Shown here one piece after another: positions 6,001 to 15,004 of a stretch of 39,159 bases of DNA (its first letter is position 1; every line of letters begins with the position of its first letter). Source of the stretch: a virus; the IMG/VR virus record IMGVR_UViG_3300032288_000862, positions 1-39,159 of that record; one strand, written 5' to 3'. The notes below the pieces were generated by a model. The model was not told where the DNA came from and did not search any database. It was given only the letters and a program-made list of their open reading frames with translations. A program made the translations under genes and the position numbers.

Positions 6001-9000
6001 ACACTAGCTACCTCATTAAGCTCTATGCTTTCATATTTATTCTCAAGATCCTCCAATGTTTTTACAGCATCGAACTCAGCTACATTCTTATAAGACTCAA
6101 TCTCAGGTAGCATCTCATTAATCCTATCATAAGAAGGAGTTCTATTATTCAAGAAGTCAAGTGCTTCCTTGTAGTCCTGTATTCTGTCTAGTGGAATACG
6201 CTCAGGATTAATAGACGTAAACTTGTCAACAAGATTCTTCATTGACGTGTGGTTTCTAGACCTAGCCTGACGCTGTAGCTTTCTTAGCTCATCCATGTCA
6301 TCAGCATAGTTGGCATTGTCAAATACCTTCTCAATGTATGCAAGCAACCTATCTACCATGATAGGATTGTCTAGATTAGTTTTCTCAATCCTTTTTACAA
6401 TGGCCTTTGCCTGGTTAGTGGTAACTGTACCTTTGCCCTCCAATGCAGATACCTTAGCAGCCAATGCCTTTCTCTTATCATTGAGATCTCCCTTGGCTTC
6501 ACGAGCAGCTCTTGCCTCAAGCCGTATCTGGTCCTTCAGTGCTGCGCTCTCATCGACAGTTACTTTCTTTTTTACTGGCTTACCTACGATTTTCTCAGCA
6601 CTAGGTGCCTTCTTAACAGTAGGCTTAGTCTTACCCAACGCAATATCAATGGCACCTTGAGTGAAGCCACGCTTCTCTAATACATTTGATATCGCTTGGT
6701 CTGACAATCCATTATCACGTCCAACCTTAACTATTCTCTGGGCATCATTGCCAGGTAACTGTGCTCTGCTTACAAAATCACCTTTAGCAATTTGTTTTGC
6801 TGCACCTTTTTTAGGAATAAATCCCTCGCCCTTTGCCACCTTTGTTGAAACATTAGGCACCGCTTCAATAAGTAATCCTCTAGGCTTTAAATAATTATTC
6901 TTAAATTCAGTCTTAGCCGGAACAGTAAGATTTGTATATGACCTTTCCTCTAAAGGTAGATTTCTAGCCGAAGCCTTATAGAAATTATCATCTTTGTAAA
7001 GCTCCCTAACTAACTCATCTCTTTCCTCTTTGGATAAAGATATCTGTGTGTCAGGCACTGCATATTCAGCAAAGTTTTCTTGGACACCATAAAGAGCATC
7101 AAGTCTAAAGTGATTAGTACCTGGAAGTTTTGCATTGAATAGTGGGTGAACTATACCTTTATTTTGAGTATCATTTATTAAAGCCTCTCTCTGTTCTTTT
7201 GGAAGTACATCTAATTCAAATCCACCAACCACATACCCTCCAGTATTATTTAGAATTAAATCATCTGTCAAGAATGTATTGTCTCCGTACTCCTTAAGGA
7301 AATCATATATGTTGTACCCAACATTATTAAGTGCAATCTTACTATAGTTAGTAGACTTACTTGCTCTAATGTCTTTATTCTTAAACAATATTCCTTGACC
7401 AAGGACTGTTCTTATTGTAAAAGTAGTATCATTTAAGAACTCTTTAACTGCCTCTTCTAAATTAGTGTTCTCATCTATGCTATCAATAAAATCAAATAAT
7501 CTTTTTTCTGATCCTCTCTTTTGATTAGCGTCAGTCTTTTTTAATTCTTTCTGAATAGTAGTAGAACCTTTTATAAAGCTCTTAATTGCTTCCTTAGTTT
7601 TTATTAACTCTTCCTTAGAAGAAGCCGCTATTTGTTTTAGTCCTCTTAGGATATACTTAGAACCATAGGAATTATTAATGGTTGTATGAGGAGGTTGAAT
7701 CATTATTAGCACAAGAGTCTTACCAGACCCGTATGCTTTTTCTGCTGCTGTATAAGTTCCTTTTACTGTTCCAGTACTAACACTTGCGAATCCTATACCA
7801 TCGGTAACATTCTTTTCGTTAGATGCAAATCCAAATCCACCTAAGATAGGATCTCCATTTTTATCTACTCCATATCCAGTCGCATCACTAGTAATAATAA
7901 CAACTCTACCTTCATACTGCTTTACCAATTCGGTTAAAGTCTTTATAGGAAGATTAGCTATTCTAAGAATGTCTATACCAGAAGGGAATTTATAATCACC
8001 TATCTCAAGCTGAGATCTAAACTTCTTACCAACAAATTCATTAGGATTAATTACAGGTAGTGCTACACCTGAAGAGTATGGCTCTTGACTATTTAGTTGT
8101 TGTATCTCATTACCCTCTCTGATAGCACCAGAAATAGTATTAAAGAAGTCAACTACATCCTTGGTATTCTTAGTGTCCTCAAATGGTTTAAACTTACCAC
8201 CTGTAATCTTAGATACAAACTCATTGATTAACGCAGCAACCTTCTGCATTGTAGTCACAGATAAGTTAGCTTCCTGCTGTTCCAATATACCAGTTAGCTC
8301 AGCTAAGAACTCTTCATGGTTTACATCTAGTAGCTCACCTGTATTTTTATCAACATACTGATCAGCAAAATCATTTAACTGCTTGTTTACATCACCCTTA
8401 AGTACTTTCGATACCCTTGTTCTAAAGTCATTGAACAAGTTTGAATTATCTCCAAAGGTCTTTATTAGTATACCATGTGCAATCTCATGAGCTACTGTTC
8501 TGGAGTTGGCGTTAGATAAGTTAATATCAATCCTTCCTGTTGTCTTGCCATCAGCTGTATCACTAAAGAAGTTTCCTCTAGATCCAGCTTTACCACCTAT
8601 CTCCTGCATAGCAGCATTGTAGCTGCCCTCGTCTTCATGCATTACAATATCAATATCAGGGAACACTGACTTCAATGTATTGATAGCTCTTTTTGCTGTG
8701 TCAATAATCTTTAATCTTGTGCTAGAAGATTCTTTCTCTTCTTTTGTAGTGGCCTGCTGGGATCTTGACTGAGTTCTATTTCTTAACTCCTCAACATCAG
8801 TATCACTTGAGATTGATATACCAGCTGATACAGTAGGTACAGTCTCCTCCTCTGCAAGTAGCTGCTCAAGTAAGGATATCTCTCCATCTAAGTCTAATGT
8901 AGGAGTTACTTCTTGGGCTTGACTTTCTTCGGTAACGACTTGAGGTTCTGCTTGGGGTTCTCCTTGCGCCACTTCTTGGCCAACTGTGGCTCCTGGCTGT

Positions 9001-11402
9001 ACAGGTACTTCACCTGCTGCTTGCTTTTGAACGGCATCTTCTGATAGTTTAGTAAGTTGTTGATTTATTTCGTTTACTCTATTACGCTGAGGTACTGTCA
9101 ATGCTTGATCCTTACCCTCAATCTGATTCTCCAAGTCACGCTTCTCCTTAAGCAAGTTCATAGCCTCCTTCTTACCTTGCATGTCAAGGTTTTCAGGTAA
9201 TGAGTTGAATAAGCCTACAGAATTTCTGTAATTATTAAGTATGTCCTTGCCTTCAGCAGCAGTAATCTCACCGTTATTAATTCTAGACTTGAGCCTAGCA
9301 ACGAATCCCTTCTGAATGTTTGAGTCGTTCGCCATCTTTTCAAACATAGCAAACTGAGCATCATCCATACCTAAGAATCCTTTACCAGTATAGGCAGCAG
9401 ATACAGATCCGGGGACAGCAAGAACACCTGCGCCAATACCTTCTTGTAAACCAGCCTTACCTACCTGCTCTATAAACTTAACTACAGAATCAGGAGTATC
9501 AAACATCTCCTTCTCCTTAGCCATATTGTAAATTTCTTTGGCCGTGATGTCAGCTACCTCCTGTAATGCACCTGTCTCAGCCTCAGCTAGGAAACCAGCC
9601 CCTAATGTCAAAGCACCTCTAGCAGCAACATTATCTATTTCATTACTAATCAATCCACCTAGAGTTTTATAACTCGCTCCTGCACTAGCCTTTCCTAATG
9701 CCTTAAGAACCAATCCATTTAAGAAACCTTTTTGATTTAATAAGTTGCTTAATCCAGCCTTCTCAAGCAGGGCAACAGCTACTGTTATTGGCCCCTTAAC
9801 AAGGTACTTCTCATTCTCTGATATCCCTTCAAACGCAGGATCATTAGACATCTCCTCATCTATACCACCCAATATTTGAGATCCCATTAATACAGTTCTT
9901 GTTAATGATCCACCAGCCATTGCCGGTATAGATGATAGTGTGCCAAGTAAAGCACCGCCTACAAAATTATTCTCAATTGATTTATAGTATTCTGGAGAAA
10001 CCCCACTAGCCTTCATCATCATGTCTGATGTGACTCCTAAGGACTCCATCATATCTCCTTTGACAATCTTCTTCGATAAGTCCCTAACCTTATTTTCAAT
10101 CCTTGCGATTGTCTCTGCATCCATTTTGCTAGTAAGATCAGCAAAATCCTCTCCTTCAGGTATCGCTATACCCTCCTTCTTGGCTTGATCAATAAAGTTT
10201 TTCTCGTAATCATCTTGACTCATCAAGGCTTCTTTTGGAAGAAACTCACCTAGCAAATCAATAGTAAGACCAGTGAATCCCTTAGCCATATTATAGTATG
10301 ACTTGTTAGCAAATGCATTTAACCCAGCACCATACCATGTGCCTTGCTCGGCTTTCATCTCAGTGTACTTGCCTATAGACTTATTTAATTGCTGTCCTCT
10401 CTTTGATAAGTCTTCAGCATCTTTTACGAATGTCTGGAACTCACCACTGAACTGGTCTGCTCTTGATATAAAGTCATTTACTCTAGCAATGTAAGCTGGA
10501 TTGTTTCTTTGCTGTGCAGGAACACTTTCTAGTTGTGCTTTCTCTGCCTCTAGTTTATTCTGTGCCTTAACAAACTCAGCGTTCCTTGCCATGATTTTGG
10601 TCTCCTCTGCATTGATGCTTGCCAGAGACTCATCAAGTTCCTTCTGAGATACAATCTTCTTATTGGCATCTGTGTACTGCTTCTGTAGAGTAGATAAGTT
10701 CTTTACAGTGGTGGCACCCTTTCTTAAAAATGCATTTAGCTTATTGGCTTCGACTTCCTTATCCTTCTTATCTACAACGTCTAAAGAAATATAAATAGAT
10801 TCTCCAGATGGAGATGTAGCCATCATGTAATCTCCAGCTCTAGTCTCCTCGAACTTAAATCCTAGTGGACCGAACTGATACTTAAGTTGTGGTACAACAT
10901 TCTCTTCAGTCTTTCCTATAAGCTCTGGTTTAACAGCAGATAACTGCTCCTCAACAAACTTTGGAAGTGGTGCTGTCTTCTGCTCAGGCAAAGGCTTGCC
11001 AGGCTGGTATTGAAACTCAGCACGTGCAGGTAGCTTCTGCTCAGGTACTTTTACCTCAGGCTTTGGCTTAGTGAAATCAGGAGTCTCCTGTACAACTTTA
11101 CCAGTACTTGGGTCAAACTTTGTAAGCTCCGAACCACCATCCACAAATGGTGATACCGTATCTTTTTTTTTTACTGGCTCAGCAGCAGATTTACCTGCTG
11201 GAAATAACTCTGGGAATTTTGAGTTTACCACATTCCAGTCCCCATTATACTTAGGGTTGAGATAGGTCCCAACATATTCTTTTAAAATCTCCTTATCAAC
11301 TCCAGACAATTCAGGGAACTTTGAATTAACTACATCCCAATCACCGTTGTACTTAGGATTAAGATAGGTACCAACGTATTCTTTTAGTAATTGCTCTTCC
11401 AT
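3015..11402 (-). CDS. Giant polyvalent virion protein with zincin-like metallopeptidase motif
   Basis: A 2795-residue protein of the kind phages carry in the particle and inject with DNA. Visible parts in order: two copies of an EYVGTYLNPKYNGDW unit (residues about 8-65); proline-rich linker; coiled coil (about 220-350); glycine/alanine-rich hydrophobic segments that may be membrane-active (about 475-720); Q/E-rich linker; a zincin-like domain with HEIAH at 972-976 and a downstream glutamate near 1030 (FLAEL); a beta-rich domain of unknown role (about 1120-1255); charged coiled coils (about 1600-1770); and a C-terminal region like the large polyvalent domain LPD38 (about 2250-2650) with a hydrophobic segment near 2500. 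It follows two probable internal virion genes. No RNA polymerase or lysozyme motif was seen. The start has an A-rich leader (AATAAATAAAAA). The peptidase activity is predicted from the motif only. Confidence 0.75.
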   Translation of the reverse strand: MEEQLLKEYVGTYLNPKYNGDWDVVNSKFPELSGVDKEILKEYVGTYLNPKYNGDWNVVNSKFPELFPAGKSAAEPVKKKDTVSPFVDGGSELTKFDPSTGKVVQETPDFTKPKPEVKVPEQKLPARAEFQYQPGKPLPEQKTAPLPKFVEEQLSAVKPELIGKTEENVVPQLKYQFGPLGFKFEETRAGDYMMATSPSGESIYISLDVVDKKDKEVEANKLNAFLRKGATTVKNLSTLQKQYTDANKKIVSQKELDESLASINAEETKIMARNAEFVKAQNKLEAEKAQLESVPAQQRNNPAYIARVNDFISRADQFSGEFQTFVKDAEDLSKRGQQLNKSIGKYTEMKAEQGTWYGAGLNAFANKSYYNMAKGFTGLTIDLLGEFLPKEALMSQDDYEKNFIDQAKKEGIAIPEGEDFADLTSKMDAETIARIENKVRDLSKKIVKGDMMESLGVTSDMMMKASGVSPEYYKSIENNFVGGALLGTLSSIPAMAGGSLTRTVLMGSQILGGIDEEMSNDPAFEGISENEKYLVKGPITVAVALLEKAGLSNLLNQKGFLNGLVLKALGKASAGASYKTLGGLISNEIDNVAARGALTLGAGFLAEAETGALQEVADITAKEIYNMAKEKEMFDTPDSVVKFIEQVGKAGLQEGIGAGVLAVPGSVSAAYTGKGFLGMDDAQFAMFEKMANDSNIQKGFVARLKSRINNGEITAAEGKDILNNYRNSVGLFNSLPENLDMQGKKEAMNLLKEKRDLENQIEGKDQALTVPQRNRVNEINQQLTKLSEDAVQKQAAGEVPVQPGATVGQEVAQGEPQAEPQVVTEESQAQEVTPTLDLDGEISLLEQLLAEEETVPTVSAGISISSDTDVEELRNRTQSRSQQATTKEEKESSSTRLKIIDTAKRAINTLKSVFPDIDIVMHEDEGSYNAAMQEIGGKAGSRGNFFSDTADGKTTGRIDINLSNANSRTVAHEIAHGILIKTFGDNSNLFNDFRTRVSKVLKGDVNKQLNDFADQYVDKNTGELLDVNHEEFLAELTGILEQQEANLSVTTMQKVAALINEFVSKITGGKFKPFEDTKNTKDVVDFFNTISGAIREGNEIQQLNSQEPYSSGVALPVINPNEFVGKKFRSQLEIGDYKFPSGIDILRIANLPIKTLTELVKQYEGRVVIITSDATGYGVDKNGDPILGGFGFASNEKNVTDGIGFASVSTGTVKGTYTAAEKAYGSGKTLVLIMIQPPHTTINNSYGSKYILRGLKQIAASSKEELIKTKEAIKSFIKGSTTIQKELKKTDANQKRGSEKRLFDFIDSIDENTNLEEAVKEFLNDTTFTIRTVLGQGILFKNKDIRASKSTNYSKIALNNVGYNIYDFLKEYGDNTFLTDDLILNNTGGYVVGGFELDVLPKEQREALINDTQNKGIVHPLFNAKLPGTNHFRLDALYGVQENFAEYAVPDTQISLSKEERDELVRELYKDDNFYKASARNLPLEERSYTNLTVPAKTEFKNNYLKPRGLLIEAVPNVSTKVAKGEGFIPKKGAAKQIAKGDFVSRAQLPGNDAQRIVKVGRDNGLSDQAISNVLEKRGFTQGAIDIALGKTKPTVKKAPSAEKIVGKPVKKKVTVDESAALKDQIRLEARAAREAKGDLNDKRKALAAKVSALEGKGTVTTNQAKAIVKRIEKTNLDNPIMVDRLLAYIEKVFDNANYADDMDELRKLQRQARSRNHTSMKNLVDKFTSINPERIPLDRIQDYKEALDFLNNRTPSYDRINEMLPEIESYKNVAEFDAVKTLEDLENKYESIELNEVASVEDYVALIKDINSFKRKADQLLENGDIDQEKYDEFIKLVGEDQAAVEKKYSKEIAKIKKDLIDEIKNQRPKVNRDFSNEENDLIRRYLELSDADLESLSPENLFILNDLLENISNGEIDVYRFAPIVSKAYTSSGLDPLAKQVNSSKFNKSSEEGRKDLAEQESAFWQGLLGMGRAKAGALQKFIVAPFNRAIASYENFNKKSYSEFLNLKNKYKIKNKDMHKIGILTTYLQEYMSQFDPENKGIKNIGSRDWFKEILNSREMRDNYSSGKPSILKTIGLGSSELDIIKEIWDSLPKDSDGNVDPKAVYDSYMANDGKFFSKNEKGFFDAVMAYKADAITPKQKAANELSGKSFKEIPFHMLRVRLKGGKDQVQPSASAENGNVRIKAGTGKERVSEKVGAVMTNFEKLFIAGVEQTGRDYFLSGALQDINNTLSGVKKIVGDSKIELMNTISYTLSDALKFEFDKVKTNFIFRNLLSARAAMTLFRPIRTAVELGSTLISYPVRSKTLSGYKSLFGEQGAMKKLLEFTDSPMLLRDNISKAIDINQGKIEPQGRFTKATNYLSGLPERTMMVTSWMPTFKSEFKDITGVDFDMNRFNDSQAYREKYGKAIRESSAVADAQTEKIIGPTTKAGQRREVRIAPKFLANLFGAEGTVSKNTAEGQILGFFSNYPFRESTEFINGFREAGEVLNEEGALSSLSQLQKPLGIALNVAAYGFLSTATYALGLMLLGDDDDEKRGEDLLKDLITGEGFLNELASNAISLAGSKYAAGGKAILQLAATMLIESTDDEAQKARIKKLLKDSVFIDPLPVDKVVGFKGEQEVAGAIGKYIPQFIVAYARYADFIATKNELKVIYDKVDKNGIESLTEDEGLKVLALNTAFNGAQIVLNLFGTSIPEYNYIKTYMKGLKEEAGVADAYKGEAPAKKKSSSGGGSRGGGSKGINKTDLKRYYPEQYNELYGENSPGYEIQQEIKAFEKEQREFKKRMKDQIYGGKD
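11208..11381 (-). repeat. Tandem duplication at the N-terminus of the giant protein
   Basis: Two in-frame copies of about 25 codons (11307-11381 and 11208-11282) encode EYVGTYLNPKYNGDW followed by [DN]VVNSKFPEL. The protein copies differ at one residue while the DNA has many silent changes, so both copies are under selection for the peptide. Confidence 0.85.
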
Positions 11403-11412
11403 TTTTTATTTA

Positions 11413-12864
11413 TTATCTGGATGGTAGTGGTGTTCCTGATGATTCTGATTGTTGTGTTCCTCCTGTCCTTGAAAGGTAATCAATCATACCATCTGTTCCA
11501 GCTAAGTTAGAAATGATTTCTGTAAACTCATTCAAATATCCTTTCCTAATTTCTGGATCACGTTCATAGAGATAAAATGATTTAATGACATTATCTCCAT
11601 CCTTAAGATTAATTACTCCACTTGAATTTGGATCTGGTTCAACAGATATTTGAGTTCCATTAGGAATTTTAGCAAGAATTGATTTAAGATTATTTACAGT
11701 ATCTAATCTTTTATTTGAAAAAGTATCTTCACTCAATCCTGTTTGTTGTTTAACTCTTGATAAATATGTTTCCTGAACATTAATAGGAGGACCGCTAGGT
11801 TTTGGTTCTTCAGACTTTACTACTTGTGGCTGTGGCTTATTGAACGGATCTTCCTTAAGTTTTATATCAAGTCTCTGCTCAATCTTACGTCTCATGTAAT
11901 CTCTAGCAGCTTGCTCTTGCTCTGCTGTTAGGTTTGGCTTATAGTAGTTTGTCTGAGGATCATACACGTACTCAATTACGTTCCCCTTCTTACCAGATAT
12001 ATTTGACACGTATGCATTTCCATTCTTATCCTTAACTAAATCATTAGTAAGAATTGATGTCATGTTAAATGGATTAGAGAAGAATGAATTAAGCTCTTCA
12101 TTAATAGCCTCCTCGTATCCAGGTCTTCTCCTTACATCCTCAATCGTTACCACCTTACCTTGTAGCCTGCTCAAATCTTGAATAGTAGATTCAGTAAAGC
12201 CACCAAAGCTTTTACTTGCAGCATCAGCAGCAGCATTAGAATCGAAATAATCTACCTTGGTATTCTGAATCTTCTTTAGGAATCCAGAGGGAGCAATCTG
12301 CTTCCCAACTTTCATTACCCCTTGATTCTCAGGATCAGGTTCCATGATACCAACATTAACCATAAAGTTATTAGGGTCAATGATAGCCTTTGACTTAGAG
12401 AAGTCTCCAAACATTTCAGAGTATGCCATCAAGTCCATCTCAAAAGCTTGAGACTTATTAGCAGGATCATTGCTTATCATCCTATCTCTCTTCTCTTTGA
12501 ACGCATTTTGGTAGTTCTTAATAACGCTAAACAACTCATCAGTACCATCGTTCAGGTTCTGTCTCATGACAGTGTAGTCCTTCAACTTCAGTGCACCTGA
12601 CTTGAGTAATCTATCCTGCAATAAGATAGCCTCTCTTGCATTGTCTGCATACTCAAGAGTCCAAGTATTAAGACTAGTGTGGTCTCCAGTAGGTGCCTCA
12701 GCTACTCTCTTTAGATTCTCTCTAGTAGCCTGGTCTATAGCAGTTCTTTTATCCTCACGGATTTTAACCTGCTCCTGAAGCATGTCGGTAAGCCCCTTTC
12801 CAATCTCTGCCCAGTTTACAAAACTGTCAGCCTCTCTCTCAGCAAATTTATAGTAGCTCGCCAT
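11413..12864 (-). CDS. Probable internal virion or cargo protein, 483 residues
   Basis: A soluble, mostly helical protein of 483 residues starting MASYYKFAEREADSFVNWAE, rich in charged residues, with no signal peptide or membrane span. The C-terminal third has a Q/E/P linker near residue 345 followed by a compact mixed domain and an S/T/G-rich tail. It lies between a glycine/alanine-rich internal-protein-like gene and the giant polyvalent gene, 10 bases and 3 bases from its neighbours, which suggests a component of the ejected internal protein set. I do not recognise a named family. The structural role is inferred from position and style. Confidence 0.6.
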   Translation of the reverse strand: MASYYKFAEREADSFVNWAEIGKGLTDMLQEQVKIREDKRTAIDQATRENLKRVAEAPTGDHTSLNTWTLEYADNAREAILLQDRLLKSGALKLKDYTVMRQNLNDGTDELFSVIKNYQNAFKEKRDRMISNDPANKSQAFEMDLMAYSEMFGDFSKSKAIIDPNNFMVNVGIMEPDPENQGVMKVGKQIAPSGFLKKIQNTKVDYFDSNAAADAASKSFGGFTESTIQDLSRLQGKVVTIEDVRRRPGYEEAINEELNSFFSNPFNMTSILTNDLVKDKNGNAYVSNISGKKGNVIEYVYDPQTNYYKPNLTAEQEQAARDYMRRKIEQRLDIKLKEDPFNKPQPQVVKSEEPKPSGPPINVQETYLSRVKQQTGLSEDTFSNKRLDTVNNLKSILAKIPNGTQISVEPDPNSSGVINLKDGDNVIKSFYLYERDPEIRKGYLNEFTEIISNLAGTDGMIDYLSRTGGTQQSESSGTPLPSR

Positions 12865-12867
12865 ATA

Positions 12868-13776
12868 TTAAAATCCAAGAGTTTTTGTATTAAACTTTAA
12901 TGAAGGGTTAACTCCAGAAACAGAAGGCATAAATTTATTGGCACTTGTAGCTACAGATGGTTGAAACAAATTGTTGTCCTCGAAAGACATTCCTAATAAA
13001 GATTTTGTAACCGATGGTCTCTTAACAAAGTAGTCAGTAATCTGTGCGCCTTGCAATCCTTGCAATCCAGATAGCTCAACATTAGGAGCCTGTATTCTTG
13101 GTAGGATATCTTCAAATGGAAGTATATTACCTTGAGCATCTTGGAATCTTTTACCAACCTTTTTGTCCTTGACAGCAGCTTCATATTCTTTCTTCAAATT
13201 TGCAAGCTCCTTGGTTCCCTCATTCTTTTTATATAGCTCACTACCCTCCAGGTATTGCTGACCTGCTGATTGCAGTCCTGTAAATACCCCTTTAATAGCA
13301 GCATCTTGTTGAGCTCCAGCCTGAGCAGCTGCTGCCTGAGCACCTTCTGCCTCAGCCAAATTTAGGTTTGCTCTAGCCGCACTTAATCTTGCCTCCTCTT
13401 GAGCAGTTGCTGTTTCAAGACCCATTAATTGCTGACCTATGTCTGATGCTATATCTCTTTGCCCTTCTTGTGCAGCCATCTGAACACGACCTGCTGTTGC
13501 AGCTACACCACGTCCTTCACCTTCAGCAGCTTGCCGAGTAATTTGTGCCGCTGATGATGTAATCGCATCACGCTGACGATCAATGACATCCATTGGAAGT
13601 CCAATTTTAGCCATTTGATTTGCACTCAATTCTTTCATAGCTTTATCAAAAGCAATCTCTGAATTATTTCTTGCATTTCTAGCTGCTTGTCCTGCGCTAA
13701 CAGCCTGTCCAGCAGATGCTCCTGCACTTGCTATTGCTGTTGATATACCAATTATGGCTGCTGTTTCTAGTCCCAT
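12868..13776 (-). CDS. Probable internal virion protein (T7 gp14-like style)
   Basis: A 302-residue protein with a small-residue-rich hydrophobic N-terminus (IIGISTAIASAGASAG) followed by a long alanine/glutamine-rich helical region to about residue 165 and a polar C-terminal half ending FNTKTLGF. This layout, a hydrophobic glycine/alanine N-terminus then long A/Q-rich helix, is typical of internal core proteins of short-tailed phages that form or line the ejection channel. It sits directly before the two other probable ejected proteins. There is one base between its ATG and the stop of the upstream GNAT-like gene. Homology to T7 gp14 itself is not claimed, only the same general type. Confidence 0.65.
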   Translation of the reverse strand: MGLETAAIIGISTAIASAGASAGQAVSAGQAARNARNNSEIAFDKAMKELSANQMAKIGLPMDVIDRQRDAITSSAAQITRQAAEGEGRGVAATAGRVQMAAQEGQRDIASDIGQQLMGLETATAQEEARLSAARANLNLAEAEGAQAAAAQAGAQQDAAIKGVFTGLQSAGQQYLEGSELYKKNEGTKELANLKKEYEAAVKDKKVGKRFQDAQGNILPFEDILPRIQAPNVELSGLQGLQGAQITDYFVKRPSVTKSLLGMSFEDNNLFQPSVATSANKFMPSVSGVNPSLKFNTKTLGF

Positions 13777-13777
13777 A

Positions 13778-14188
13778 TTACAATATTTTTATTAACTCTG
13801 TTGAATTTGTACACCCCTTGATGTACCCACTATTAGTAAAGACCTCAATTAAATGCTTGTTGTTATTATTTGAGAACACATACTTCGCCCCTTTAATTTT
13901 ACAAACCTGAGTAAGCGTATAAATCAATAAATCCAAACACTCTTTCCTTGCTGGCTTCTTTCTATAGGTCCTGCTAGATATTATCCACTCAACCCAAGTA
14001 ACCTTTGAGTTCATGGTATAAATGAACCCAGCACATACTGGCTCATCCCCATCAAATACAATCAGTCCGCTCGTAGCATCATCAGGTAAGAAATCTCTAG
14101 CCGGTGCATCCAGACCCCAGTCATTCCACCACTTGACAAGTATGTCATCGTAGTCGTTTGCATTTAGTTGTCTTACTAATATTCCCAT
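13778..14188 (-). CDS. GNAT-like acetyltransferase fold protein
   Basis: A 136-residue protein that reads as a small GNAT fold: an N-terminal RQLNANDYDDI segment, a central strand GLIVFDGDEPVCAGFIYTM, a strand WVEWIISSRTYRKKPAR ahead of helix ECLDLLIYTLTQVC at the place of the acetyl-CoA pyrophosphate loop, then KYVFSNNNNKHLIEVFTNSGY, which matches the usual late N-x-x-x-x-x-F-x-x-x-GF pattern. The canonical R/Q-x-x-G-x-G/A loop is only partly kept (RKKPAR), so activity is uncertain. Such a gene among virion genes is repeatedly seen in Bacteroidetes phages. Substrate unknown; modification of a virion or host protein is speculation. Confidence 0.65.
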   Translation of the reverse strand: MGILVRQLNANDYDDILVKWWNDWGLDAPARDFLPDDATSGLIVFDGDEPVCAGFIYTMNSKVTWVEWIISSRTYRKKPARKECLDLLIYTLTQVCKIKGAKYVFSNNNNKHLIEVFTNSGYIKGCTNSTELIKIL

Positions 14189-14192
14189 AAAT

Positions 14193-14999
14193 TTAAGGAT
14201 AACTTTTCATTACTTCAGACTCAACTGCAAATAGCTCAACCTTAGTAGTGCTGTTATTCTCTAGTGTAAATATACAATAATGTCCTAGTACTCCGTGAGA
14301 CTCAGCTACCGATCCCTTAATATACATAAAGAACGGGGTAGTTATACCTGGGACACTGCCACCTGCTATTGATGCATTCACAACTATCCTATTGGCACCA
14401 GTTGGGTAGTCCACCACAATGCTAGTAATCTGACCACACAATACTGGCGTACTATAACTAGGCGGTAGGCTGTAGTATAAGTAGTCCCCTACACTTACTA
14501 TGCTTCCAATCTCTGTTAGGTCTGGACTAATAGGGAACGATACATTCAATGCTGATGCAGCACCAGTTACGTTCTGACTTAAGCCAATACCATTCACTGA
14601 TCTAAGTGCGTACTCAGATGGCTGTGCTGGTACCGTACCTGCGTTCCGTACAAATGCAAACCATGATGCCTCCTTCTTCTCATACCAAGCAGCATTAATA
14701 AAGCCTGAGGTCTGGATGTCTGTCTCCATTAGTGTATCCCAACTATTGCTTCCATCTAAATTAAGAGTCTTGAATATCTTATTCTCAAGAGGAGACACGT
14801 TGAACACACTCTGAATCCTAGAATTATACTGAGTCCCATAGAAGTTGTTCCTGGTCTCATTCACGTTGTGACGATACAAGTTCCCTCCCTTGAATGTGTA
14901 GAAGTAGTTGTTCATCCCAAGCATGTAGTCAGGATTGAAGGAGTAGAATGAAGGCCACCCCTGTGCAGATTCGCTATATGATAGTGTATAGTTCGCCAT
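14193..14999 (-). CDS. Conserved tail-associated structural protein
   Basis: I start this gene at the ATG at 14999 (MANYTLSYSESAQGWPSFYS), not at 15059, because the longer form would overlap the upstream gene by 55 bases and the MANYTLSYSES start matches related phage proteins as I recall them. The 268-residue product is rich in aromatic residues, N, S and T and probably beta-structured, with MLGMNNYFYTFKGGNLYRHN near the N-terminus. Proteins like this follow the tail stabilization gene in crAss-like phages. The precise place in the particle is unknown. Confidence 0.65.
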   Translation of the reverse strand: MANYTLSYSESAQGWPSFYSFNPDYMLGMNNYFYTFKGGNLYRHNVNETRNNFYGTQYNSRIQSVFNVSPLENKIFKTLNLDGSNSWDTLMETDIQTSGFINAAWYEKKEASWFAFVRNAGTVPAQPSEYALRSVNGIGLSQNVTGAASALNVSFPISPDLTEIGSIVSVGDYLYYSLPPSYSTPVLCGQITSIVVDYPTGANRIVVNASIAGGSVPGITTPFFMYIKGSVAESHGVLGHYCIFTLENNSTTKVELFAVESEVMKSYP

Positions 15000-15004
15000 A
15001 GTTA

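Noticed and set aside
7711-7745. GSGKT in the giant protein looks like a Walker A P-loop.
   Set aside because: The preceding residues (EKAY) do not give GxxxxGK[ST], there is no Walker B nearby, and it lies within a beta-rich domain of another type.
3728-11265. Many open frames on the + strand opposite the giant gene.
   Set aside because: They are short, rich in L, S, P and F as expected from the reverse of a charged coding sequence, and show no domain.
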